NCBI RefSeq assembly: GCF_016920785.2
Contig: NW_024609846.1
Span: 104,522,831-104,586,830 of the forward strand
Direction of reading: 5' to 3'
From: Ixodes scapularis
Taxonomy: Eukaryota > Arthropoda > Arachnida > Ixodida > Ixodidae
Length of the DNA stretch: 64,000 nucleotides
The notes beneath the pieces were generated by a model, which did no database searches, was not told where the DNA came from, and saw only the letters and a list, made by a program, of their open reading frames with translations. Shown here piece after piece: positions 11,834 to 21,610 of this stretch (positions within the stretch are counted from its first letter, which is position 1; each line of letters begins with the position of its first letter). The translations under genes and the position numbers were made by a program.

Positions 11834-12000
11834 AAGGGGTGTCCAAACAGGACACTACAAAACGCACGACTCCGACAAATCGTGAAAATTGAAGCGGGTG
11901 CGAAGCGGGCGCGAAGCGGGCGCGAAGCGGGCGCGTCCGCTTCCATTCTCACGATTTGTCGGAGTCGCGCCTTTTGTAGTGTCCTGTTTGGACACCCCTT
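11834..12000. mobile_element. Foldback MITE with internal GC-rich repeats
   Basis: Arms of about 62 bp (11834-11896 and 11938-12000) begin AAGGGGTGTCCAAACAGG and are near-perfect reverse complements. The loop holds four head-to-tail copies of a 10-base GAAGCGGGCGC-type unit (11899-11935). The right end lies inside the tail of the retrotransposon relic on the minus strand, so the MITE probably inserted into it. Confidence 0.75.
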
Positions 12001-12500
12001 AAGATGAAACCGTCGCGTGCTGCCGGAACAAGAACCTGGCGATTCTTCACTGAACTGCTTCTTCCGTAAGCTTCGAAAGTGCCTTTTTCCGTTTCGCACA
12101 CCATCTGTTCTCCTTGCCCGTTAGTTGCAGGATGGTATGGTGTACTAATGTGAGGCCGGATGCCTGTTTTTTTCTTTGAAAACTTGTTTATTTTACTTGA
12201 AGCAAGATTCGGCGCGTTATCAGAGAAAAGTATTTTCGGTAAGGCAAGAGTAGGTAAAAGAGACCGTAGAACGTCAATGACGTGTTTGGACGTCGTGGCA
12301 GGCATCGTGTAAACTTCCAGCCACTTAGAGTGCGCATCGACCATGACTCCGCAGATGTGGATACGTTTCGCCACCCACCGACTGAATAGTGGATCGTTTT
12401 CAGTTACTGTTCATGATGGCGTTGAACTCAAGGAAGACTTCGAGTCTTTCCACAAAGTTAGCCCAGGTACCAGGACTTTTGTCGAAAGCGGTAAGTGTTC
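11990..12500 (-). pseudogene. Ty3/gypsy-type gag-integrase relic
   Basis: On the minus strand a capsid/gag-like stretch (GTWANFVERLEVFLEFN near 12480-12415, then a stop and KRSTIQSVGGETY) runs into an integrase catalytic core. The core gives VMVDAHSKWLEV near 12345, LFSDNAPNLAS near 12220 and the STPYHPATNGQGEQM tail near 12130. The D of VDAHSKW and the SDN motif are visible. The glycine normally after SDN is A, and the region C-terminal to the core is lost where the foldback at 11834-12000 begins. Protease, reverse transcriptase and RNase H, which normally separate gag from integrase, are missing, so this is a deleted, inactive copy. The integrase match is strong; the gag match is weaker. 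Confidence 0.65.
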
Positions 12501-13138
12501 GAAACGTCGACAACGTCGGTAGCCACGAGTTGTGCTTGACACTGAACACTTACCATTCGCTGAGAAGAAACTTACTTGTTCTTCTTCCATGGGTAGTCCG
12601 ATATCAGGTCATCACCGCAACACCATCTCGCGACAAAACTGGTCTTCATTGTCCGCATGTCCATAGTTAGCAATCACGTCAACTTATAAATTCCCGAACG
12701 TTCATAACTTGCCGTCGCTAAACGCCGTTCATTCATAGCGTCTTCATTGCAAATAAACGTCTTCCTATTTCTTCTGATGGTTTTCATCATATTCCTCCTA
12801 ATCTGTACTTACAACATTATGTGTGTCTGTACTTCCGAAAATATTGCAACGGCGTTTGTTTTCTGGGAACTATAATGTAACAACCTTTACATCATCTACC
12901 GGAACCCGTGAAACATAATATATCGTGACCTTTTTTTAGTCGTCATTAAAATGGTGAGGTAAGTACCATAAATCGCGAAGCAGTTTACTTGACGTCCGCT
13001 TCCACTGGTGTCTTGGTCTACTGAGCGTGCATTTCTGCAGAGGAAATTTTCATTGATAGAATATTGATAATGATAATGATAATAATAATATTTATTTGCA
13101 CTCAGAAAGAGATGCCGGTGAGAGCAGAAATACCGAGG

Positions 13139-13215
13139 GTCCATGCCAGACTGTGTCCATGCCAAACTGTGTCCATGCCAGACTGGGTCCATGCCAGACG
13201 ACGTGTCCATGCTGA
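13139..13215. repeat. 15-bp minisatellite (TGTCCATGCCAGACT-like)
   Basis: Five imperfect copies of a roughly 15-base unit built on GTCCATGCCA lie head to tail. Translation gives repeats such as HGHSLAWTQ on the minus strand, an effect of the period being divisible by three. The surrounding 12500-13519 shows no gene. Confidence 0.7.
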
Positions 13216-13519
13216 TTGACACGTCGATCAGCATTTGGTTCCTTCTTGGTAAGATTTATTGCGAAAGCCCGTTACAACCGCCGAACCGCATGTCCCTATA
13301 TCAGAGCCTGACATTCTCGCATACATGCGTTTGCTGGGCCACGCTACTTGAGCTAGCTGAGCACAGCTGGCAGCGGCGCGAGCAAGGCCACGAGGGGAAC
13401 GTGAAGGTGCTCGAGCCATCCCACTGTGAACCAATGTTTCGGCCACCCCACGGATGCGTGTCGCCATCTATTGGTTGAACTAACGCCTTGTTCAAGATGG
13501 CTGCCGTGGGACCGCAGCC

Positions 13520-15218
13520 TTAAAGGGACACTGACAGGGTATTTATGCTCGCCGAGGTTTTTAGTTGTACGTGACATATGAGAGCTCAACTTCCCAGAAC
13601 AGAATTTGTGGCTCGAAATTCGGTTTCTTTCCGCCCGAAAACCGCCGATCAAGAACTGGCCGGTTCGAGTCTCACTCACTCTCATTTCGCGGTCACGGGC
13701 CGTTTTCTAAGGTATCGATGCGACCACCAAATTTAATCAAAGTCGTGGGTCGCTGAAAGCACACACTCAATATTAAAAATAGAAAAAAATATGAAACCCA
13801 TTTTTTATGGCTTCTAAAAAGCTGTAAATACGTTGATTGAAAAAAAAAAAAAAAAGTTCCACAGACAACCGGAAGCATTCTGTGTGTTCGTTGTTTCGCT
13901 TATCGTGGGACTCGCGGGGACGGCGATGGTAGCGGACGACGGGCGTGGGACCTCTATTTCAGAACTGTCGTTCGCGGTACCGGCGAATTCTGTCTACCGT
14001 TAAAAGAGAAATTTGGGACTGATCAAAAGAATTGGTATTCATCATTTACGACACGCCCGGCCACCAAGCCGATTTGCACGAAGACGTCGCCGAGCCGTCG
14101 TTCCCTTCTCGTGGCTGAAGACATCGCTCGCGCAAACGTTAAGCACGACGTGTCTACTTCGAGTTGAATATGCACGCGTACGATTTCTTTACTAGGTGCG
14201 AATGTCCCCAAAGCGTGGTGCTTCCCGACTTCGACCCGGGAGTGCTTTTGCTAGAGAAAAATCGACAGCAAACTTTCTTACTTAGTTTACCGGCTGAATT
14301 ATTACTAAGGAAAGAGATCCACCACGAAAAGAGATGCCCCAGTAGCTCAGTGGGAAAGACGTCCGGTTCTAACGCGGTAGGACCGGGTTGATCCCCCGTG
14401 GAGCTTAATTTTTTTTTTTTTTTTTTTTCATACGTTTTTCGATGTTTACATATCTTTTTCTTCTTTTTACAATCATCACTGAAGAAACAAACAAAAAAAT
14501 AACAAACAATGTTGTGGACGATACTTCGCTGAATTAAATGGTATGGGATTTCCGTTTTGACACCTGCGAACTCAATGTAATCACTTTCCACAAAATGCAA
14601 GGAGCATATAAATCAGGTAGCGTCCGCTTTCCGAGGTGCCCGTATATGTTCTACAGGAATTTCAGCCAGCCATTGGTTCCGATCCCGTTGATCTTTCGGA
14701 AACTCTGTCGCACATTGCCACTTTTTTTCGGATGCAGGACATGTGAGCCAGCTCTTCACGCAACATCTTGGGTGTATTCTTTTCGGAGCCGATCATGGAA
14801 ATTCACCACGGGCACTCATTACTCATCTCCAACTCCTCAATGTATAAAACAACTCATCTTGGAGTACAGAACAACGAGCGGAACAAACATAACTGCAAAA
14901 GAATCACGGCGAGCAGTTCCCGCACGCCGCATCGCACGTCGCATGTCGTGTCGTCTGCTACTGGAAAGGAAAGAGAAGAAGAAAAAAAAAAAAAAACGCA
15001 CGGTCGGGTGTAGCCACGTGACTTCCGCCACTCACTCTCTTCTCTCCACTTCCCCAACCTCCGTCGGGTTTCGGTTTCGAGCAGTTGCGTCTTTTGGCTT
15101 TATTAAAAAAATACGCTACTCTGTTGCAAAATATTAATTGGGTAGTCCTCCGACACCATAATGAAGCGCCTGGCAAAAAATTAAAAAAAAATTTTGGGGG
15201 GTGTCAGTGTCCCTTTAA
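13520..15218. mobile_element. TTAA-type DNA element, 1.7 kb
   Basis: Termini TTAAAGGGACACTGACA (left) and TGTCAGTGTCCCTTTAA (right) are inverted repeats, each bounded by TTAA. This is consistent with a TTAA-targeting, piggyBac-type non-autonomous element. It contains a tRNA-like SINE (14334-14555) and poly(A)/poly(T) runs but no recognisable transposase. Large frames inside, such as 14538-15137, have no domain-like content. Confidence 0.65.
14334..14555 (+). repeat. tRNA-headed SINE, family 2 copy A
   Basis: The head (14334-14405) resembles a tRNA: GCCCCAGTAGCTCAGTGGG with a TAGCTCAGTGG A-box, a possible anticodon stem, and GGGTTGATCCCC standing for the B-box (normally GGTTCGANTCC). A 17-T run and a tail ending TTAAATGGTATGGGA follow. 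The same tail follows the tRNA-like head at 49110, so the two define one SINE family. The B-box and stems are damaged, so it is not a functional tRNA gene. Confidence 0.55.
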
Positions 15219-15851
15219 GGAGGAATGGACTGAATTATTGCCGCCAGTGAATGGCACCTTCCGCAACACGACGCGCTTGAGCCGAACAGGGAATCAATAA
15301 TCTTCGTGCGCGATCGCCCAAGACCACTTACAAGCTACAGTCGCTAAAGCCTAACATAACAAGCATAAACCTACCACTGGGACAGCTGAAAATGCAGCCA
15401 GAAAAATAATCATAGTAATGGCTGCAGAAACCACTATTGTTGGTTGTCTATGAATTGTGATTGCACTCGTCATGAGTCTCGCGACGCAGCTCACTGTGGA
15501 CACGACGACGGAAATTTTGAGTAACTTCGAGCAAAATTTTGAATTTTGACCTGTGAAAAAGTAAGAAACGAATGTGGTGTGCCGCTGTGCAGCATATTCG
15601 ATGTACGGGAATTGTTCAGGGTACAAAAGAAAAGGAACTGATAGGGTCATAAAGCATATTGCGAATAATGTTTCATACGCATGGGTTAGAACTGGAAGAA
15701 AAATGAAGGCGCTAAACATACTCTCATATCATCAATTTTATAAATATGTAGCAATAACGAGTAATTACTATAAAAATAATTTCAAATGCGAGGTTAAGAA
15801 AAGAAATCTAAGACATACAGTGATATTTATCTTACCAAAAGTTCTAACAAC
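15219..15851. other. Non-coding stretch
   Basis: AT-rich sequence with no domain-like frame, TIR or RNA-like structure seen. It may include the 3' side of the adjacent minus-strand LINE relic, but no similarity could be shown. Confidence 0.35.
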
Positions 15852-16169
15852 TTACGGTAAAAACAAAAAATGCATGAAAGAGGCAAAGTCAACAAGATGA
15901 TCGGCCGTCTTTGCACCATAATAATTACTCGAAACAACACTGTGAGTTTCCCAGCATACACCTGGTACATTAAAATCGCCAATTACTAATAGTTTGCATT
16001 CACCCAGTTTGTCTGCTATATCCCCAATTCCAAGGAGGCAATCATTAAACTCCTCAGGTTCAATGTACGGAGGAGAATAAAAAAAAGTACCTATCAGAAC
16101 GCGTTCTCTATTATCACTCTCCAGCTCTACCCACACAGATTCCGAATAAGTCTCAAGATCGGCGCTCAA
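15852..16169 (-). pseudogene. LINE endonuclease (EEP) domain fragment
   Basis: The minus-strand frame contains VWVELESDN, VLIGTFFYSPP, LLVIGDFNVPGVCWE and a short tail. These are the order and motifs (YRPP-like loop, GDFN) of the apurinic endonuclease domain at the start of ORF2 in CR1/jockey-type non-LTR retrotransposons. The true domain start (YYQNVRG, near 16235 on the same strand) is joined only through a frameshift. The reverse transcriptase that should follow is absent on this strand. Confidence 0.65.
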
Positions 16170-16277
16170 TCAGTACAAATAGCATTAGAAAAAAATTCAC
16201 TGGCCTTAGATGAAGGCCGCGAACGTTCTGATAGTAAATGTGCGTGCTAGTCATTTGCGGGCAATACGGTTGGGGGA

Positions 16278-16604
16278 TCACTCTATACGTTCATTCTCAT
16301 CATGCACGCGGCTTTCCGTCTGCCGGCCCTGAAATTCCCCAATGAGGCAGCCCTCCAGCCAGATGTTCGGGTCGAACAATGCCTCAATGTCGTCGTCCAC
16401 AGCAGCGACGTGGAATGAAGAGTACCCACCATAGCGTGTCTTCAGCTTTGTGCATCGAAACTCCCTTGGGCCAAAGAATTGTCCGAGATGTTCTCTGACG
16501 TCCGCCGAAGAACAGCTGGCGTCCAAACGTGTCACGAAGACCGCTTTGGAATGTCGCACAGACACCGATGCGGCGGTAATTCCTCCATTCTTAGAACACA
16601 GCAC
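16278..16604 (-). pseudogene. LINE ORF1 C-terminal fragment
   Basis: The minus-strand frame contains AVFVTRLDASCSSADVREHL, CTKLKTRYGGYSSFHVAA and LFDPNIWLEGCLIGEF. This ordered pattern is known from the ORF1 C-terminus of arthropod non-LTR elements (VSRL...CTKLKT...YSSFHV...W-P/L-EG). It lies immediately upstream, on the same strand, of the endonuclease fragment at 15852-16169, giving the natural ORF1-to-ORF2 order. Confidence 0.55.
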
Positions 16605-16837
16605 TACAGCTTGTAGACTTGTATAAACATCTGGGCGTCATACTAACCTCTGATGTCTCCTGGAACGAGCGTGTCACGTGATTAATAACGCCAATCGCAT
16701 GCTTGGTTATCTCAAACGTAATCTCTTTTTAGACCCTTCAGCGTCAGTGTTTGGTTTATAAAACATTGGTGCGATCGAAGATTGAATATTCAGCCTCTAT
16801 CTAGAATCCCGGTACTACTTACCATGGGCGTACCAAC

Positions 16838-16873
<36 letters not shown>

Positions 16874-17150
16874 GGGGGGGTTGGGTCTGGTTTGGCCCCT
16901 TTCCACTCAAAAACAAGTTGGTACGCCACTGCTACTTACCTTATTGACTCGCTTGAATCCGTCCAGAAGAAATCCGTGCGTTTCATATTTGCTAACTATA
17001 ATCGCACCGCTAGTACGGCATCAATGAAAGACAGCGTGCATCTTCCCAGCCTCGCACTTCGTCGCAGAATCTCAAGCCCCATTGTCTCTTTCACAAAACC
17101 TTCCACCATAACTCTGCGCTCAAAAAAGAAAGAAAAAGCTAATCAATCCT
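16605..17150 (+). pseudogene. LINE reverse-transcriptase C-terminal fragment
   Basis: On the + strand, after frameshifts, one reads HLGVILTSDVSWNERV near 16630, RMLGYLKRNL near 16700, YKTLVRSKIEYSASI near 16765, LIDSLESVQKKSVRFIFANY near 16943 and LHLPSLALRRRISS near 17043. This is the thumb/connection end of a CR1/jockey-type reverse transcriptase. The frame is split at about 16823-16935 by an insertion with GGCGTACCAACC/GGTTGGTACGCC ends and a 32-G run. Several stops make it inactive. Confidence 0.7.
16823..16935. mobile_element. Small poly(G)-containing insertion in LINE relic
   Basis: The short inverted ends GGGCGTACCAACC and GGTTGGTACGCC enclose a run of 32 G (16840-16871) and a G-rich stretch. 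The element interrupts the reverse-transcriptase frame between IEYSASI and LIDSLES. It resembles the GGCGTAGC-ended hAT MITE at 56637-56856, but its own target duplication is not clear. Confidence 0.55.
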
Positions 17151-18238
17151 CCATTGTTTGTTTAAGCACGTATTGATTGTAACAAGTATTGTAACAAGAT
17201 TGTAACATCCTCGTCGCCAGTGTCACGATCTTTCTCGAACGTGGACGAAGGAGCCGAAGCACCCGCCGAGGAGAGACGACACGCAGCCTGGTTGTGAGGG
17301 TGGACGATGTCTGACCGGAGCGGCGTACGCTCAACGGCGATTATTGGTGAGGTGACCAATGTTGCCCGCCGAGCCTGGCGGCCTCAGACGGGCGGACTGG
17401 AGGGGGTGCGCTACATACTTGTCACATTGATCATCATCATAATGTTGGCATCCCGTCGTTATAATACTTATAATACATTTTACGCATCATTCATTCCTAG
17501 AGCGCTTCAGAAATTTTTTTCTGCGCGCTGGCTGCGCTCCTCAGGCCGTGTCGTTCACCGGTAGAAACTGTTACTGTGGGGCACCTGGTGGCGCTCGCAA
17601 CCAAACCAAACAATACAAAGAAATAGCCGCGAATTATCATGATCGCTATTATCGTTGGTCTACGGAACTTGGGAGCAGTGCAAAGTGTGCTCCCCGCCTC
17701 TCGCCGCAACACACAGACCTTTGGCAAGGAAGAAGTTGATCGAAATTCGAACGTTCATCTTTTCAAAGCGCGAAAGGCGTAGAAAAAATGTTCGTACACG
17801 TAAGCGAAGTTCAGAAAGCTGTTTTCACACGTGACGACAAAAAATATTCATCTGCCTGTCCCGCCGGCCTAGACAGTATCCGCAGAGGACAAATATAGAT
17901 TCGCCCTAAATCTTGGATTCTAGGGTATCATCCAGAGAAACAGCGCAAAGACCGAAGCAACGAATAAAAATTACGAATCAAGAGAGATCGCCTTTCTTGT
18001 CTTCATTCAGATGAAGATAACAATGAAAAATTGAAAATGCAACCTTCATGCCGCGGGCTCACACTTGACAGCGTGCTTTGAGAAGGTCGTTTTCGTTTCT
18101 GGGTTGGTTCTAAGCGCCGGATGCGGAGATCTAGAGGACTGGCTCGGATCGCTTTTTCTGCTGGGCATCCGAGCGTTTGGACATGCCGGAGCAGAGCGCG
18201 CGAAAAATCTCGGAGGCAATGCCTAGAGTACAGTGTAC
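17151..18238. other. Repeat-derived DNA without genes
   Basis: A segment from about 17200 to 17430 (TGTAACATCC...CTTGTCACA) has the look of a decayed LTR, but no partner LTR or internal region was found. Frames at 17307-17739 have no domain-like content. The right end (about 18220-18230) carries the outer end of another foldback family. Confidence 0.3.
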
Positions 18239-19196
18239 TAGTGCCACTTCAGAGTAACGACGCTTCAGAGTAACGACACTTGGCCATATTGTGGCTTAAA
18301 ATCATGGTTGCCAGTTATCTGAAGCTTTATCTGAAATCACAGGAAACGCATTTCCGCCCTCCACAAATGTTTAAACCGTTCGCGACAGAGCAAAGCAATA
18401 TTACATTACCTTCCTAACACCGAATCTAATGCTGAGGAAGTCGCACTTTTGAATCATGACGATCGGCTGTTGCGTCTGTTCTGCATACGAGCCAAAATGG
18501 CGGCGCCCACAACAATGTCGGGGAACGGAGTGCCTAGTGCCACTAAATAAGCTACGCTTCAGAGTAACGACACTTGGCCATATTGTGGCTTAAAATCATG
18601 GTTGCCAGTTATCTGAAGCTTTATCTGAAATCACAGGAAACGCATTTCCGCCCTCCACAAATGTTTAAACCGTTCGCGACAGAGCAAAGCAATATTACAT
18701 TACCTTCCTAACACCGAATCTAATGCTGAGGAAGTCGCACTTTTGAATCATGACGATCGGCTGTTGCGTCTGTTCTGCATACGAGCCAAAATGGCGGCGC
18801 CCACAACAATGTCGGGGAACGGAGTGCCTAGTGCCACTAAATAAGCTACGCTTCAGAGTAACGACACTTGGCCATATTGTGGCTTAAAATCATGGTTGCC
18901 AGTTATCTGAAGCTTTATCTGAAATCACAGGAAACGCATTTCCGCCCTCCACAAATGTTTAAACCGTTCGCGACAGAGCAAAGCAATATTACATTACCTT
19001 CCTAACACCGAATCTAATGCTGAGGAAGTCGCACTTTTGAATCATGACGATCGGCTGTTGCGTCTGTTCTGCATACGAGCCAAAATGGCGGCGCCCACAA
19101 CAATGTCGGGGAACGGAGTGCCGATACTCTAAGCGCAGCTTATTTAGTGGCTCTAGGAGTGCCGATACTCTAAGCGCAGCTTATTTAGTGGCTCTA
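18239..19196 (+). mobile_element. hAT MITE with three tandem 294-bp units
   Basis: The element begins TAGTGCCACTTCAG, ends TTTAGTGGCTCTA, and is flanked on both sides by the identical 8-mer CAGTGTAC (18231-18238 and 19197-19204), the target duplication size of hAT elements. Inside, units starting at 18266, 18560 and 18854 repeat with an exact 294-bp period and appear identical in the stretches I compared. The terminal 38 bp is itself duplicated at the right end. Thus one insertion event is associated with an internally amplified element. There is no transposase. Confidence 0.85.
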
Positions 19197-19290
19197 CAGT
19201 GTACTATAGAAGGAACGAGTGGGACGAGCTACTGGCTCCGCTCATGCTCTCAGTTGCACCTCAAAATCTGGAAAGCGATCAGGTAGAACC

Positions 19291-19764
19291 TAGGGTGCCT
19301 CAATGTCCTTCTGTTTAGGGTGAAGCCACCCTTTGTAGTACTCAATGCCGACAGTACGCGCTCACGGGTAAAATACAAAGAAATCGACGAAAACAAAATG
19401 TCGCCATAGCACAATCAGCGCCACAAACGCGTACAGGGACACGCTCTTTCATGCGCTTCTGAACAAAAAATAAAAATAAAAGTGTGGGACAAAATGGCCA
19501 GATGTCGCCACCCTAGGGTGCCTCAATGTTCTTCTGTTTAGGGTGATGCCACCCTTTGTAGTACCAGATGCCGACAGCACGCGCTTACGGGCAAAATGCA
19601 AAGAAATCGACGAAAACGAAATGTCGCCATAGCACTGTCAGCGCCACAAGCGCGTGCAGGGACACGCTCTTTCACGCGCTTCTCAACAAAAAATAAACAT
19701 AAACGTGTGTGACAAAATGGCGAGATGCCACCACCCTAAGCAAAGCGCACATGAAGGCACCCTA
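19291..19764 (+). mobile_element. hAT MITE (TAGGGTGCCT ends) with two tandem units
   Basis: The ends TAGGGTGCCT and AGGCACCCTA are bounded by the perfect 8-bp duplication GTAGAACC (19283-19290 and 19765-19772). Two internal copies of about 223 bp (starting at 19291 and about 19514) each begin AGGGTGCCTCAATGT and differ by scattered substitutions. Related elements are the 42-bp palindrome at 22511-22552 and the copy at 39531-39739. Confidence 0.85.
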
Positions 19765-19801
19765 GTAGAACCAAGCCACTTCGGTCGCAGCGCCACCTTC
19801 G

Positions 19802-20050
19802 TAGAGTGTACTATAGAAAGGACTGAGTGAGACGACCGAAGCGTTTTTTTGGCGCCGTCGCTTGTGGAATGATCTTGGCGCTGGAAGGCAACGCGTTTTT
19901 TTATAAAAACCGGCTAATCCGAACCGCTTCGCTCGTAGTGCCCGAGAGGGCGCTACGAGCGAAGTGGCTTGGATTAGCCGGTTTTTTCCACATACGGAGG
20001 TACCTAAATAGCACTTCGGTCGCCCCACTCGGTCCTTCTAGTGCACTCTA
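19802..20050. mobile_element. Foldback MITE, 249 bp
   Basis: The outer arms TAGAGTGTACTATAGAAAGG and CCTTCTAGTGCACTCTA are inverted. An inner palindrome (about 19904-19990, with ACCGGCTAATCC/GGATTAGCCGGT) forms most of the centre. Related outer-end sequence flanks the hAT insertion at 18239-19196, suggesting that insertion landed in another copy of this family. Confidence 0.7.
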
Positions 20051-20059
20051 CCTAGAGTA

Positions 20060-20298
20060 TCAAATGACTGGAATCACCTATATATACCTGGAATCACCTA
20101 CCTGGAATCATCTGCCTGCATCCCTTGCATCAGTTGTCGATTCTGTTCTTTTTTCTACTACACTTAGTAATTATGTGCTTCCTTTTGCTTAACAATCGTT
20201 TATTTGCTTTCACTGTTTAACTAACGTATATTTTGTTCCTATTCTTGCAAACCTTTCTATGTTTACTATGTCAATATCTAAAAAAAAAAAAAAAAAAA
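20060..20298 (+). pseudogene. LINE 3' end with poly(A)
   Basis: The frame reads SPTWNHLPASLASVVDSVLF and stops. W-N-x-LP near the C-terminus, followed by a short AT-rich 3' UTR and an A-run (20280-20298), is the usual end of CR1/jockey-type ORF2. No other part of that element is adjacent. Bases 20299-20888 show no gene. Confidence 0.45.
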
Positions 20299-20888
20299 TT
20301 AATCTCTGTTCTGTAATGCTTTTGACCCTGAGGGTAGTTTTTCCTTGAGCGACTCGAAAATCTAAATGCAGCTTTACGGAAAACAAGTCTAACGTCATCT
20401 GGTGTAACGATGACAACACTATGAGCTGCAGCTTCCCACAAGCTGCCACAACCCTCGCCGACCACGTGGCCAACATGAAATCTTCCTCGAGAAGCGGCTC
20501 GTGCTTGTCCACGCCGCACAGCAAAAATATAAATTTTGCTCATTTGTACACATTATACTGGCACCCATTCCTGTGTCCCGGTTACTGTACAAACGTCTGT
20601 CACAAAAAAAAAAAAAAAACGCATGGTGGTACTTTTTATGCTTGTTGGTTCAGTTGAGGAACACCGAAAGAATAAGACACAGAGAATAAAGTTTATTCTA
20701 TTCCATTATGTTGTGGGTACCAATATATTGGGTAAACGGGAAGGTGCGTCCACCACCGACTTCGGAAACATCATTTGCGATTTGCACGGGTCTCTCAACT
20801 GACTCGTATCACCCTCGTTCATTTCCGTTCGTGCAGTGGTTGCATTCCATGTTTTGAGCCAACCAGCATCGTAGGAGGGCAGCATAGC

Positions 20889-21116
20889 TAAAGCCCCTTG
20901 ATAAAGGTGTTTTCACAAGTACTGCCAACCATTGTTGTGGAAATGCGCAAGACACGTGCCACGAGCGGGTGCTCCGCCGCCATTCGCTTCCAAGGGCCGC
21001 TCATTTCAGTGCTGCGCCGCCATTTGCTTCCAAGGGCCGCTCGAGACCTGGGCCACGTGCGCTCGCGCATTTGGCGCTACTTGCAAAGACAAACGAAAGC
21101 ATATCGAGGGGCTTTA
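20889..21116 (+). mobile_element. hAT MITE (TAAAGCCCC ends), copy 1
   Basis: The ends TAAAGCCCCTTGAT and ATCGAGGGGCTTTA are flanked by the perfect 8-bp duplication AGCATAGC (20881-20888 and 21117-21124). The centre contains a 28-base direct repeat (CGCCGCCATT(C/T)GCTTCCAAGG...). A second copy lies at 39273-39501. Confidence 0.85.
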
Positions 21117-21276
21117 AGCATAGCAGATTCGGCAGAGAGATAATGGAATCATTCACCATGAACAAAGCCGACAACAATGTTTCTGCTCAGTCACTTGTTT
21201 TACCTCGAGATGGGGTTGCGTTCTTGTCTCCTGATCTGACATAGCCGTTTGATCATAATTTTAGTAAAGCAAATTG

Positions 21277-21560
21277 TTGTGTGTATGTTTATACAGCCGG
21301 AGGTTAGTCTGCCTCAGTGGGCGTCTGGTGTCTCAGCTGTAGATGAGCAATTTAGCCAGTGCGGTGCAACCGCTAGCCTGGGGTCTTTAACGTGCACCAC
21401 GCAGTAGTGATACGCGACCGCACGCCGGTACGATGCTCATCCAGATCGAAACGGGCAGGGGTGGGGCTCGAGCCCATGACCCCTGGGCTCTGCAGCGCGA
21501 GCTTTCGCTCCACACGCGTCGAGCTGGGTGTGCGCTTTAGCCCACTCGGCCACCAATCCC
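21277..21560 (-). repeat. tRNA-derived SINE, copy 2 (fuller)
   Basis: On the minus strand the 5' end reads GGTGGCCGAGTGGGCTAAAG, an A-box like those of serine/leucine tRNAs. About 60 bases on comes GGGCTCGAGCCCC as the B-box. The body contains GTTAAAGACCCCAGG, and the 3' part is shared with 10614-10880. An internal RNA polymerase III promoter is thus recognisable. It resembles the tick SINE Ruka by memory; a database comparison is needed to name it. Confidence 0.65.
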
Positions 21561-21610
21561 CCCATAGTTTTAAGAAGAACGTAGTTTTTACCGTCAAGTC
21601 ATCCTCTCTT

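Noticed and set aside
14334..14405. Functional tRNA gene
   Set aside because: The B-box is damaged, the acceptor stem does not pair, and the segment is followed by a T-run and a SINE tail.
14538..15137. 199-codon + strand frame
   Set aside because: It lies in a TTAA element, starts in the SINE tail, runs through an A/K-rich homopolymer and has no recognisable domain.
17200..17430. Solo LTR (TGTAACA...TGTCACA)
   Set aside because: The ends are only loosely inverted, no target duplication was found and no second copy is present in the window.
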